A DNA stretch of 64,000 nucleotides from Rhodospirillales bacterium. Lineage in GTDB: Bacteria; Pseudomonadota; Alphaproteobacteria; Rhodospirillales; Casp-alpha2. A program made the translations under genes and the position numbers. The notes beneath the pieces are model-generated. The model did no database searches. It was not told the DNA's origin and worked only from the letters and a program-made list of their open reading frames with translations. Shown here piece after piece: positions 7,198 through 15,166 of the stretch; the first letter of the stretch is position 1; every line of letters starts with the position of its first letter. Where the stretch lies: NCBI GenBank assembly GCA_021775095.1, contig JAJFII010000049.1, forward strand, positions 1 through 64,000, in the 5' to 3' direction.

Positions 7198-8079
7198 ATG
7201 CTCTATACGCAGCTCAGGGCCTTTCATGGGGTCGCGACACAGGGCGGGTTTACCGCCGCATCGAAGGTTCTCCATGTCGGTCAACCGACCCTGACGAGCC
7301 AGGTAAAATCCCTCGAAATTGATTTTGATGTGGAACTTTTTCATCGCCGCGGGCGGCAAGTGGTCCTGACGGATGCGGGCCGTGGTTTGTTTGAACTGAC
7401 CCGCCGGATCATCAACCTGGAAGGCGAGGCCCGGGACCTTTTACACGCCTTTGGTGGTTTGCAGACCGGTGTCCTGCATGTGGGAGCCGTCGGGCCCTAC
7501 CATGCCACAGAGATGTTAAGTGCGTTCAGCGATCTGTATCCCGATATCAAGCTTTCCGTGACCGTCGGCAATTCCCGGGAAATGGTCGAACTGCTCGTCA
7601 ACTATACGGTCGATGTGGCAGTCCTCGCCCATGTCGAAGACGACCCGCGCTTTCTTGCCATGCCCTACAGCCGGCATCCGGTCAATGTGTTCGTCGACAA
7701 ATCCCATGCCTTCGCCCGGCGCAAACGGATAAAAATCCGGGAACTGCAGGGCCAACGCATGGTTTTACGGGAAAAGGGTTCAACCACCCGCCTGGCCTTC
7801 GAAGCCGCTCTGGAGCGGGCCGGTGTCAGCATTTCTCCGGTCATGGAAATCGGCAGTCGCGAGGCCGTTTGGCTGGCCGTCGCCCGGGGTATCGGGATTG
7901 GTGTTGTCTCGGATATTGAACTGATCCCCCATCCGGACCTTCACATGGTTGAGGTTTCTGATGCGGACATTTACACAACGGCCCACGTCAATTGTCTGGC
8001 AGAAAGAAAGGAGTCGCGTCTTATTAAAACCTTTTTTGAGGTCGCGACCGCGGTCAAAGTGATGCGCGGCACGGTTTAA
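7198..8079 (+). CDS. LysR-family regulator beside the phosphonate importer
   Basis: A typical LysR regulator of about 293 residues. The N-terminal winged helix-turn-helix (residues 1-60, with FTAASKVLHVGQPTLTSQVK as recognition region) is followed by a two-lobe co-inducer domain. It resembles regulators associated with 2-aminoethylphosphonate use (TIGR03339, from memory). I use the ATG at 7198, since AAGG lies 5 nt upstream; the in-frame ATG at 7183 has no such site. It is transcribed away from phnD, so by normal LysR logic it controls that operon and itself from the gap. The ligand could be the imported compound or a breakdown product. Confidence 0.88.
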   Translation: MLYTQLRAFHGVATQGGFTAASKVLHVGQPTLTSQVKSLEIDFDVELFHRRGRQVVLTDAGRGLFELTRRIINLEGEARDLLHAFGGLQTGVLHVGAVGPYHATEMLSAFSDLYPDIKLSVTVGNSREMVELLVNYTVDVAVLAHVEDDPRFLAMPYSRHPVNVFVDKSHAFARRKRIKIRELQGQRMVLREKGSTTRLAFEAALERAGVSISPVMEIGSREAVWLAVARGIGIGVVSDIELIPHPDLHMVEVSDADIYTTAHVNCLAERKESRLIKTFFEVATAVKVMRGTV

Positions 8080-8149
8080 AAAAAGACGTTTGCCGAGGCC
8101 CCCTTGGGTCGCTAAAAAATGGACCCGTCCGCTAACCATGAGGCTTTAA

Positions 8150-10489
8150 ATGAAATCGATTTCCATCCGCATTGCCGAACACCTTAATGTCGCAGAATCC
8201 CAGGTCATTGCGACAATGGAATTGCTCGATGGCGGGGCAACGGTTCCGTTCGTTGCCCGTTACCGCAAAGAAATGACCGGCGGTCTGGATGATATTCAAC
8301 TGCGCGCCCTGGAAAATCAGCTGGGTTATATGCGGGAACTGGATGAACGACGGGGGGCGATCATCGCCAGCATCGAAGCGCAGGATAAAATGACCGACGA
8401 ACTGCGAGCTGATTTGATGTCCGCCGACAGCAAGGCCCGCCTTGAGGACTTATATCTGCCCTACAAACCGAAACGCCGCACGAAAGCCCAGATCGCCCGG
8501 GAAGCCGGTTTACAGCCGCTGGCCGAGGCCCTGCTGGCTGACCCCTCCCGTGACCCGGAGACGGAGGCCTCGCAATACCTGCGTCCAGATGTCGATGATG
8601 ATACCAAAATTGCCGATGTTGCTGGTGCCCTCGAGGGGGCCAGGCAAATTTTGGTTGAACAGTTCGCCGAGGACGCCGAACTGGTCGGCGGGTTGCGGGA
8701 ATTCATCTGGGACACTGCGGCGCTGGTATCAAAGGTTATCGACGGCAAGGAAACCGACGGCGCTAAATTTAAGGACTATTTTGACTATTCCGAACCCGTC
8801 ACGAAAGTGCCGTCGCACCGGGCGCTTGCGGTTTTCAGGGGACGCAAGGAGGATATTTTACGGGTCAGTCTGGTGGTTGGCGATCCCGAGACACCGCCGC
8901 GCCCGCACCCCTGCGAACAGCGGATTGCCCAGCATTTTGGCATTGCCGATCAGGGCCGACCGGCCGACGGCTGGTTGCTGAGTGTGGCCGGCTGGGCCTG
9001 GCGGGTTAAAATCGCCCTGCATACGGAGCTCGAATTAATGGCCCGCCTGTGGGACGCGGCCGAGGAAGAGGGCATTCGGGTCTTTGCCGAGAATCTCCGC
9101 GATTTGCTGCTGGCGGCGCCGGCGGGACCGCGCGCGACCATTGCCCTTGACCCCGGATACCGCTCGGGCGTTAAAGTGGCTGTTGTTGATGCCACCGGTA
9201 AACTGGTGGATACAACCACCATATACCCGCACGAGCCGCAGCGGAAATGGGACCAATCCCTAAACACCGTTGCCGCCCTGGCCCAACGCCATGGCGCCGA
9301 ATTGATTTCCATCGGCAACGGAACGGCGTCCCGGGAGACCGATAAACTGGCGGCGGAAGTGATTGGCAAACATCCGGAACTCAAACTGAAAAAAATTATG
9401 GTTTCCGAGGCCGGTGCCTCGGTCTATTCGGCGTCCGAATACGCATCCAAGGAATTTCCCGATATCGACGTTTCCCTGCGCGGTGCCGCGTCCATTGGCC
9501 GACGCCTCCAGGACCCCCTGGCGGAGTTGGTCAAAATTGAACCAAAAGCCATCGGCGTCGGCCAGTATCAGCACGATTTGTCGGAATACCGATTGGACCG
9601 GGCCCTCGATGCGGTGGTCGAAGACTGTGTCAACGCCGTTGGTGTCGATTTAAACATGGCGTCTTCACCTTTGCTGGCGCGGGTTTCCGGCGTCGGCGCA
9701 TCGCTGGCCCGGGGCATCGTTGAGTACCGCGACAGCCACGGCGCGTTCGCGTCGCGCGCGCAGCTTAAAAACGTGCCCATGCTGGGCGATAAAACCTTTG
9801 AGCAATGTGCCGGTTTTTTGCGAATTATGGAGGGCACGAATCCCCTGGACCGGTCATCCGTTCATCCGGAAGCCTATCCCCTGGTTGAACGCATATTGGT
9901 CAACATAAAAAAGGATATTCGCCAGCTGATTGGCGACAACGCGGCGCTCAGCGAGATTTCAACAAAGGACTATGTCGACCCGAGCTTTGGCGAAGTGACC
10001 ATCCGCGACATCATCGAGGAACTGAAAAAACCCGGCCGCGACCCCCGGCCCGAATTTAATACCGCCGCCTTTAAGGACGGTGTTGAAAAAGTTTCCGACC
10101 TGCAACCCGGCATGATCCTGGAAGGAGTTGTTACCAACGTCGCTAATTTTGGTGCCTTCGTTGATGTCGGGGTTCATCAGGACGGACTGGTTCACATTTC
10201 CCAATTGGCCGATCGATTTGTCAAAGACCCGCGCGATGTGGTCAAACCCGGTGACGTGGTTCGGGTTAAAGTCCAGCAAGTGGACCTGCCCCGCAAGCGC
10301 ATCTCTTTAACCATGAAAATGGCGCAACCGGGCCCGCGACCGGCCGCCAAAACCACCAAGCCAAAGCCAAATCCGGGGCGCAAACCAGAGGCTTCACCAA
10401 AAGTCAAAAAAGAGCCACCGGTCGCAAAACCCAAGACGGAAACCAGTTTAACGGCCCTGGCTGACGCCTTTAATCGAGCGCGAAACTGA
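8150..10489 (+). CDS. tex: Tex family transcription accessory / RNA-binding protein
   Basis: A 779-residue Tex protein. The order of domains is as in the family: an N-terminal helical region (GGATVPFVARYRKEMTGGLD near residue 30), a YqgF-like nuclease fold (ALDPGYRSGVKVAVVD near 330), helix-hairpin-helix motifs (SGVGASLARGIVEYR near 510), and an S1 RNA-binding domain at about 650-725 (VDVGVHQDGLVHIS). A Lys/Pro-rich tail of about 50 residues follows. Tex binds nucleic acid and affects transcription of some loci in other bacteria; its biochemical role is poorly defined. It starts 70 bp after the LysR gene on the same strand, but there is no evidence of a functional link. Confidence 0.95.
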   Translation: MKSISIRIAEHLNVAESQVIATMELLDGGATVPFVARYRKEMTGGLDDIQLRALENQLGYMRELDERRGAIIASIEAQDKMTDELRADLMSADSKARLEDLYLPYKPKRRTKAQIAREAGLQPLAEALLADPSRDPETEASQYLRPDVDDDTKIADVAGALEGARQILVEQFAEDAELVGGLREFIWDTAALVSKVIDGKETDGAKFKDYFDYSEPVTKVPSHRALAVFRGRKEDILRVSLVVGDPETPPRPHPCEQRIAQHFGIADQGRPADGWLLSVAGWAWRVKIALHTELELMARLWDAAEEEGIRVFAENLRDLLLAAPAGPRATIALDPGYRSGVKVAVVDATGKLVDTTTIYPHEPQRKWDQSLNTVAALAQRHGAELISIGNGTASRETDKLAAEVIGKHPELKLKKIMVSEAGASVYSASEYASKEFPDIDVSLRGAASIGRRLQDPLAELVKIEPKAIGVGQYQHDLSEYRLDRALDAVVEDCVNAVGVDLNMASSPLLARVSGVGASLARGIVEYRDSHGAFASRAQLKNVPMLGDKTFEQCAGFLRIMEGTNPLDRSSVHPEAYPLVERILVNIKKDIRQLIGDNAALSEISTKDYVDPSFGEVTIRDIIEELKKPGRDPRPEFNTAAFKDGVEKVSDLQPGMILEGVVTNVANFGAFVDVGVHQDGLVHISQLADRFVKDPRDVVKPGDVVRVKVQQVDLPRKRISLTMKMAQPGPRPAAKTTKPKPNPGRKPEASPKVKKEPPVAKPKTETSLTALADAFNRARN

Positions 10490-10602
10490 CAGATCCATGG
10501 CCTGAACCTAGCGGTTTAACCCGACCCTATTGCACGGGGCCAGCGCCGCCGGTGGCGGTCCTGAAAATGAGGGTTTGTTGCCAATGGATTGGGGCCGCCG
10601 CC

Positions 10603-11073
10603 TTACCAGAACCCCTCGTGAACAGCGACGATTTCCCGTTCCAATTCGGCAAAGGGCCCGCGAACCTGGACTTTCCGTTGGCCGGCCTCGAAAACCCGAT
10701 GACAGGACATGTCCATGGTCAGGTTTTCGGGATTGTTGCCGGTGAGGGTGGCCAGCCGTTTTTCCGTCAGGCCATAGACCACGGTGCCAATTCCCGCCCA
10801 GTAAGTGCCTCCCGCGCACATGCAACAGGGTTCGACGGAGGTGTACAGTGTACAGCCGTCAAGAACCTCCGGCGGATAGCGCAAGGCGGCACTACGCGCG
10901 ACGTTCAATTCCGCATGTCCGATCCCCTTGTCAACGGCGTGGCTATTGCCCGAGGTCAATGTCACCTTTCCGGCTGGATCAACCAACAGGGCACCAAAGG
11001 GGTGATTGCCCTGGTCTCTGCTCACGCTGGAAATTATTATGGTTTGACGCAGAAAATGCAGATCGTCTTCCAT
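10603..11073 (-). CDS. Nucleoside/nucleobase deaminase (CDA fold)
   Basis: A 156-residue zinc deaminase of the cytidine/deoxycytidylate superfamily. The zinc motif is complete: His53-Ala-Glu55 (HAE, with the catalytic Glu) and Pro82-Cys83-x-x-Cys86 (PCCMC). The closest groups are guanine deaminase and tRNA adenosine deaminase-like 'nucleoside deaminases'; the sequence does not settle the substrate. The start at 11073 is supported by AGAGGG upstream, while the longer frame from 11106 would begin inside the tandem repeat upstream. It converges with tex. The 3 x 14-bp repeat at 11106-11147 lies directly in its upstream region. Confidence 0.85.
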   Translation of the reverse strand: MEDDLHFLRQTIIISSVSRDQGNHPFGALLVDPAGKVTLTSGNSHAVDKGIGHAELNVARSAALRYPPEVLDGCTLYTSVEPCCMCAGGTYWAGIGTVVYGLTEKRLATLTGNNPENLTMDMSCHRVFEAGQRKVQVRGPFAELEREIVAVHEGFW

Positions 11074-11105
11074 GGTCGGCCCTCTCCTAGAACTTGTCGA
11101 ACCCA

Positions 11106-11147
11106 TTTTAAGTCATTGGTTTTAAGACATTGGTTTTAAATCACTGG
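11106..11147. repeat. Three tandem copies of a 14-bp unit
   Basis: Copies TTTTAAGTCATTGG (11106-11119), TTTTAAGACATTGG (11120-11133) and TTTTAAATCACTGG (11134-11147) follow each other with no gap. They begin 33 bp upstream of the deaminase start, so on the minus strand they overlap the expected promoter and 5' leader. A 14-bp period is not a whole number of helical turns. The array could change length by slippage. Confidence 0.85.
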
Positions 11148-11291
11148 TAACAAATTGTTGTAAATCCGTACCGAGTGGCCTGGGTTCCGGTCCATGGGAT
11201 CACCTACAGTTATTATTCATAATGTTTTTTTTGGCGGCGCACAGATCAGCGACAGGTTTAAACCCCAATCATACATCGGAGGGCTATCGGG

Positions 11292-12323
11292 TTATGCGTC
11301 GGTGTTCAGTTTGGCCCCATCCAGGTGTTTTAGTTTGTTTACGGCGATGATGGCGCGCAGGCCCTTTACGTAGGCTTTACCGCGCTCGGAATAACGGGTC
11401 AAAGTTTCGACCAGTTGGGTGCCGGAAATGGCCTCACCTTTTTGCCGCAACCGATGTCGCATGGTCCGCAGTTTCCGGTAGGCACGATGGGTATTCAGAT
11501 TGCGCGCGTAGGCCCGTGCGGAGTCGAGCAAACTGTTAAACGCCTTGACCTTGTGTGATTTGCCGGCATCGCGTTTTTCGGGCACCAGACCTTCATCTTT
11601 TGCCGTTGTCCATTGGCCAAACATGGCATTGCCTTCGCGGACAAACCGCGACGTGCCCCAGCCGCTTTCCTCGGCCGCCTGGGCGAGCGCCAGCGATACG
11701 GGAATAATGTCGGCCCGGACCAGCATTCCGGAAATATCGCCGGACTTCAATTTGTAGCGCTCGGCCATGACGATTAACCACAATCGATCAACAGGGCCCA
11801 GTTTTTCACCCTTCTTTCGCCGGGTTTGCAGGTCCCACAGACGGCTTCGGTCAGCCAGAATCTCCTGGTTAACCTGCAATATCAGGGGCAGGACTGTTTT
11901 AAAGAACAGGGTTTTTTTGTGCGAAACTTCCTGCAGGTCCCCGAGATCACTGGGCATGCTCGCCAGGAATAACCGGGGAACCTGTCGATGACCACTCCGC
12001 ACGGAATCCAGGTCGTAACCCAGTGCTGTAAACGTTTTATCCAGGTTTTCCGCTGAATTAACACGGACCGGGCGGTGGTTGTTCAGGGCACGGACGTTGA
12101 CCCCTGCTAACAGGGTTTCCGAACCACGGGCCTTAATGGGCAAAAACCGCTGCGCCTGCAGCTTTCGCTTGGGATGCGGGGCCGGGGCGACCGCCGTCGC
12201 TTCGAAAACCCCATTGGGCCGTGCGGTGGTTTTATCCGGTGGAAAAAGAACAGCGGCGGCAATCAGCCCGCTGACCAGGCCCCCTGCCGTAATCAAAGCA
12301 ATACGTTCATACATACGAATCAT
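11292..12323 (-). CDS. Bax-like glucosaminidase-domain protein
   Basis: A 343-residue protein with one N-terminal transmembrane segment (about residues 8-26) and a periplasmic C-terminal glucosaminidase domain (PF01832 type). The diagnostic block LAQAAEESGWGTSRF...GNAMFGQW contains the presumed catalytic Glu and is the hallmark of Escherichia coli Bax-like proteins. Members cut the glycan strand of peptidoglycan or related polymers. The first 130 residues are a linker with little conservation. The gap upstream (12324-12584) is AT-rich and holds the paired 17-bp repeats at 12524-12559, which are probable regulatory sites for this gene. No partner gene is visible. Confidence 0.85.
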   Translation of the reverse strand: MIRMYERIALITAGGLVSGLIAAAVLFPPDKTTARPNGVFEATAVAPAPHPKRKLQAQRFLPIKARGSETLLAGVNVRALNNHRPVRVNSAENLDKTFTALGYDLDSVRSGHRQVPRLFLASMPSDLGDLQEVSHKKTLFFKTVLPLILQVNQEILADRSRLWDLQTRRKKGEKLGPVDRLWLIVMAERYKLKSGDISGMLVRADIIPVSLALAQAAEESGWGTSRFVREGNAMFGQWTTAKDEGLVPEKRDAGKSHKVKAFNSLLDSARAYARNLNTHRAYRKLRTMRHRLRQKGEAISGTQLVETLTRYSERGKAYVKGLRAIIAVNKLKHLDGAKLNTDA

Positions 12324-12523
12324 CAGATCATCCGTAATTCATAGGCGTTGCGTCCAGAAACACGCCCGAGACTATGGGAAAAAGTCGTCCAGTTTTTATG
12401 GATTTTCCCGCTCGTTCAGTTTCCCCCCGTAGTGAACCCAACGGAACTCTTGGCCGGCATTCTTATGGAGGAGTGTTTAACACAATGCAGATATGAATTC
12501 TACGTCAAATATGCCTATTAAAA

Positions 12524-12559
12524 GTTATGTTGCAGCGCACTATTTATGCTGCATTGCAC
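12524..12559. promoter_or_regulatory. Paired 17-bp direct repeats, candidate operator
   Basis: GTTATGTTGCAGCGCAC (12524-12540) and TTTATGCTGCATTGCAC (12543-12559) match at 13 of 17 positions and are offset by 19 bp, close to two helical turns. A third partial copy lies inverted at 12484-12491 (CAATGCAG). The TTGCAGC/GCTGCA core recalls the sites of the polyhydroxyalkanoate regulator PhaR as I remember them, but no PHA gene is in the window. The repeats lie upstream of the Bax-like gene and just after the nfu gene. Confidence 0.5.
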
Positions 12560-12584
12560 AATTAGTCAATAGGAAATATGTCTT

Positions 12585-13136
12585 TTAAACCGCCCGGACT
12601 TCTTCGACTTCCGGCACATAATACCGCAACATGTTTTCAATCCCATGCTTGAGCGTCGCCGTCGAGCTCGGGCAACCGGCACAGGCACCCTGCATATGCA
12701 AATAAACCACGCCCTCTTCAAATCCTTTATAAACAATATCGCCACCGTCCTGCGCCACTGCCGGACGCACCCGGGTATCGATCAGTTCTTTGATTTGGCG
12801 CGTCACACTATCGTCTTCGGCATCGTCGCTGGAACCGTCGGTTGTCGAAGCTTCGCTCATGACCGGACGCCCCGATTGGAAATGTTCCATGATCGCGCCC
12901 AGGACCAGAGGTTTTAGCAGGTCCCAGTCCTTATCGTCGGCCTTGGTAATGGTGACAAAGTCGGCACCCAGAAATACCCCGGTAATCCCCGCTGTGCCAA
13001 ACAGGTTCAGGGCCAGGGGTGAAATTTCGGCCGCCTCGGCAGACGTGAAATTAGCCGTGCCAGACTCCATGACGGCGCAACCGGGCAAGAACTTCAGGGT
13101 TGCTGGGTTGGGCGTATTTTCTGTTTGAATAAACAT
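12585..13136 (-). CDS. Nfu-type iron-sulfur cluster carrier (NifU family)
   Basis: A 183-residue Fe-S carrier with two domains: an N-terminal Nfu_N domain that begins MFIQTENTPNPATLKFLPG, and a C-terminal NifU-like domain with the cluster-binding CAGC motif near residue 149. It delivers [4Fe-4S] clusters to target enzymes. A short acidic linker (EASTTDGSSDDAEDD) joins the domains. The start at 13136 has AAAGG 7 nt upstream and begins exactly at the conserved N-terminus; the track's earlier Met at 13154 lies in the leader. It stands alone, without an isc or suf cluster, as is normal for this gene in alphaproteobacteria. Confidence 0.93.
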   Translation of the reverse strand: MFIQTENTPNPATLKFLPGCAVMESGTANFTSAEAAEISPLALNLFGTAGITGVFLGADFVTITKADDKDWDLLKPLVLGAIMEHFQSGRPVMSEASTTDGSSDDAEDDSVTRQIKELIDTRVRPAVAQDGGDIVYKGFEEGVVYLHMQGACAGCPSSTATLKHGIENMLRYYVPEVEEVRAV

Positions 13137-13279
13137 TATCGAACCTTTGTTCATGGGAGTGCAATAGGAGGTCCCTGATAGATGGTCGGACCGGCCCTTA
13201 AATTCAAGGGCAACGGACGCCAGATTAATCCATTGCGAGACAGAAAGACAGCGCCTTTGACGGCGTCCTCCGCATTTCC

Positions 13280-13705
13280 TTAAGCGACCCGTCCCCGTTC
13301 GGGGTCCGGATGACCAATCACGGTGCTCTGATCGACGGAAATCCCTTCCTCCTCCGCATCAACGACCGAGCGGGCAGCCGATTGCGCCTCCACGGCGGAT
13401 ACCGCCCGGACGGAAATCGTCCGGAGTTCGCCGGAACGTTTGCGGATCATCACCGTAAACCGGACCTGCGCCTGGTCGCGTTGACCATCGCGATGATCGG
13501 AATTTGTTTCGCCGCCAAAACCTTGTGAGGTATTGATCTGGCCGTTGGCCTGGTCAGGGGTTTGTTCCGCATTCCCCGGAGAAGACTCCCGGTTCGCGTC
13601 GGCGACAGTTTGTATTAGCCCCAGTTGTTTAAACCCCAGGTCGGGGAACAGATTGGTGCCCGTGTGTGATTGTAAAAACAATGTGCTCAATAGATCGGTC
13701 ATCAT
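13280..13705 (-). CDS. Hypothetical protein, 141 residues
   Basis: I recognise no family. The protein has a hydrophobic start (MMTDLLSTLFLQ), a Gln/Asn/Gly-rich low-complexity middle (about residues 35-75) and a more ordered C-terminal part from about residue 80 (VRFTVMIRKRSGELRTISVRAVSAVEAQSAARSV) that reads as strands plus a helix. GGAAG precedes two adjacent ATG codons, so the true start is 13705 or 13702. It lies between nfu and a divergent DUF1330 gene with more than 120 bp on each side. Coding is plausible from start signal and composition, but no homology supports it. Confidence 0.5.
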   Translation of the reverse strand: MMTDLLSTLFLQSHTGTNLFPDLGFKQLGLIQTVADANRESSPGNAEQTPDQANGQINTSQGFGGETNSDHRDGQRDQAQVRFTVMIRKRSGELRTISVRAVSAVEAQSAARSVVDAEEEGISVDQSTVIGHPDPERGRVA

Positions 13706-13856
13706 CTCTTCCGGCGTACCATCGATGCTGGGGAGTAAACCATCTGATACTTAGATACTCATGAACACCGGCGGAAATAAACAGCCGCTTGAACCCCGCC
13801 CATGGCCGTGAAACAGTACGCTGGCATATCTTAACACCAACACAGGATCAAAACCC

Positions 13857-14165
13857 ATGGCCAAAGGATATTGGATCGCCACCGGCGAAATTTCGGATCT
13901 CGATACCTATAAAAAATATATTGAAGCGAACGCCGCGTCCTTCGCCCAATTTGGTGCCCGGTTTTTGGTCCGTGGCGGTGACGGCGAGATACCGGAAGGA
14001 TCCTTCGGATCGCGCACGGTGGTGCTGGAGTTTGCCTCCTATGAACAGGCCCAGGCCTGTTATCATTCGGCGGAATACCAAAAAGCCAAAGCCATTCGCC
14101 AGCCAGCTGCCGACATGAACCTGCTCATTGTTGCCGGCTACGACGGTCCCCAACCAGGCGACTGA
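13857..14165 (+). CDS. DUF1330 domain protein
   Basis: A 102-residue protein that is almost entirely one DUF1330 domain, a ferredoxin-like fold related to the dimeric alpha-beta barrel families. Typical features are the N-terminal KGYWIATGEISDLDTYKKY, the central GSRTVVLEFASYEQAQACYHS and the YQKAKAIR segment. No reaction is established for the family. AGGAT sits at good spacing before the ATG. It converges with the substrate-binding-like gene, with a 13-bp gap between the stop codons. Confidence 0.9.
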   Translation: MAKGYWIATGEISDLDTYKKYIEANAASFAQFGARFLVRGGDGEIPEGSFGSRTVVLEFASYEQAQACYHSAEYQKAKAIRQPAADMNLLIVAGYDGPQPGD

Positions 14166-14178
14166 TCATCCGCCCGGT

Positions 14179-15069
14179 TCAGTCGGACGATGGCGGTTTT
14201 GCGCACACCAGATCGTACGCATATCGCTCGTTAAGCAAACCATTATAAGCAAAAATATCAAGCGTGGCTTGGTAGGCTTCTTCGGTGATTTCCACGTGCG
14301 GCGTCCAGCACCCGAGCTGCTGATAGGTGCGGATACAGTCGGCCAGAACCGTTTCATCGATTTTCGGAAAATAACTCTTTTCGGCCCGGGCGATTTCCGC
14401 TGCCGGGGTTTCGTTCATGTAAAGCCGGGTTTTTTTATAGGCACGGATAAAGGCTTTTGCCATATCCGTCGCCAGCCATTGACGCGTCGCCGCCAGGGAT
14501 GAAAACCCATTTGGTCCGATAGGCAGCCCGACTTGAGCGACAATATGACCGATACCATCGGCTTCCAATTGTTGGGGAAACGGGCCCTGCTGCTGTATAT
14601 AGTGTCCCTGACCTTGGCGAAACGCTTTATCCATATCGGCGGCGTCCCCGGGATTGATGACCACCAATTTATCAAAATCGATGCCAGCCTTATGGCAGGC
14701 GTATTTGAACATCGCCAACGGCTGTCCGCCGCCAAACAGAATAACCTCGGACCCCTGTAATTTGTCCCAGGTAAACTGGGGATCCGCATGCCGGCCGGTC
14801 AAAAAGAAACCGTCCATTTCATTAACCTGGGCAAAATGCACAGCCGTCGGTGTTTCGCCCTTATTAAGAGATACAAAACCCTGGCTCAGAGCCGACTGAA
14901 TGACATGGGCCGATCCGTCTTCCAAGGCCTTTATGGCCGAGACCCCCGGCGGTGCAACGGACCAGTTTGGCTGCAGTCCCTCGGCCTGTAAAAATTCGCC
15001 GGACATGGTTGAAATCAATGGCGAATAAAACGCCGAAAACAACGTAAACTGGATGTTGATTTGTGTCAT
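14179..15069 (-). CDS. Substrate-binding-protein-like (NMT1/THI5 fold) without signal peptide
   Basis: About 296 residues with the fold pattern of NMT1/THI5/SsuA-type periplasmic binding proteins: FTLFSAFYSPLISTMSGEFLQAEGL at the N-terminus, a DGSAHVIQSALS hinge region, and the GFSSLAATRQWLATDMAKAFIRAY helix. No signal peptide or lipobox is seen from the most likely start, the ATG at 15069 (GGGGG upstream), and no permease or ATPase is adjacent. The CCCFC motif of pyrimidine synthase THI5 is absent. It may be a cytoplasmic ligand sensor or enzyme, or a transporter component whose start I have misplaced; a longer frame to 15099 still has no signal peptide. Confidence 0.7.
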   Translation of the reverse strand: MTQINIQFTLFSAFYSPLISTMSGEFLQAEGLQPNWSVAPPGVSAIKALEDGSAHVIQSALSQGFVSLNKGETPTAVHFAQVNEMDGFFLTGRHADPQFTWDKLQGSEVILFGGGQPLAMFKYACHKAGIDFDKLVVINPGDAADMDKAFRQGQGHYIQQQGPFPQQLEADGIGHIVAQVGLPIGPNGFSSLAATRQWLATDMAKAFIRAYKKTRLYMNETPAAEIARAEKSYFPKIDETVLADCIRTYQQLGCWTPHVEITEEAYQATLDIFAYNGLLNERYAYDLVCAKPPSSD

Positions 15070-15166
15070 AGGTGGTGCCCCCGATAATATGCTTATCAAT
15101 CCATGAGTGTGCGCCCTGGCGGTTTTGCTGGCAAGAAAGAAAGGCCCTTGGACGATCCGCCGTCAT

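Noticed and set aside
12494-12589. 31-codon plus-strand frame over the paired 17-bp repeats
   Set aside because: It lacks a ribosome-binding site at good distance, contains the repeat sites themselves and reads unlikely protein sequence.
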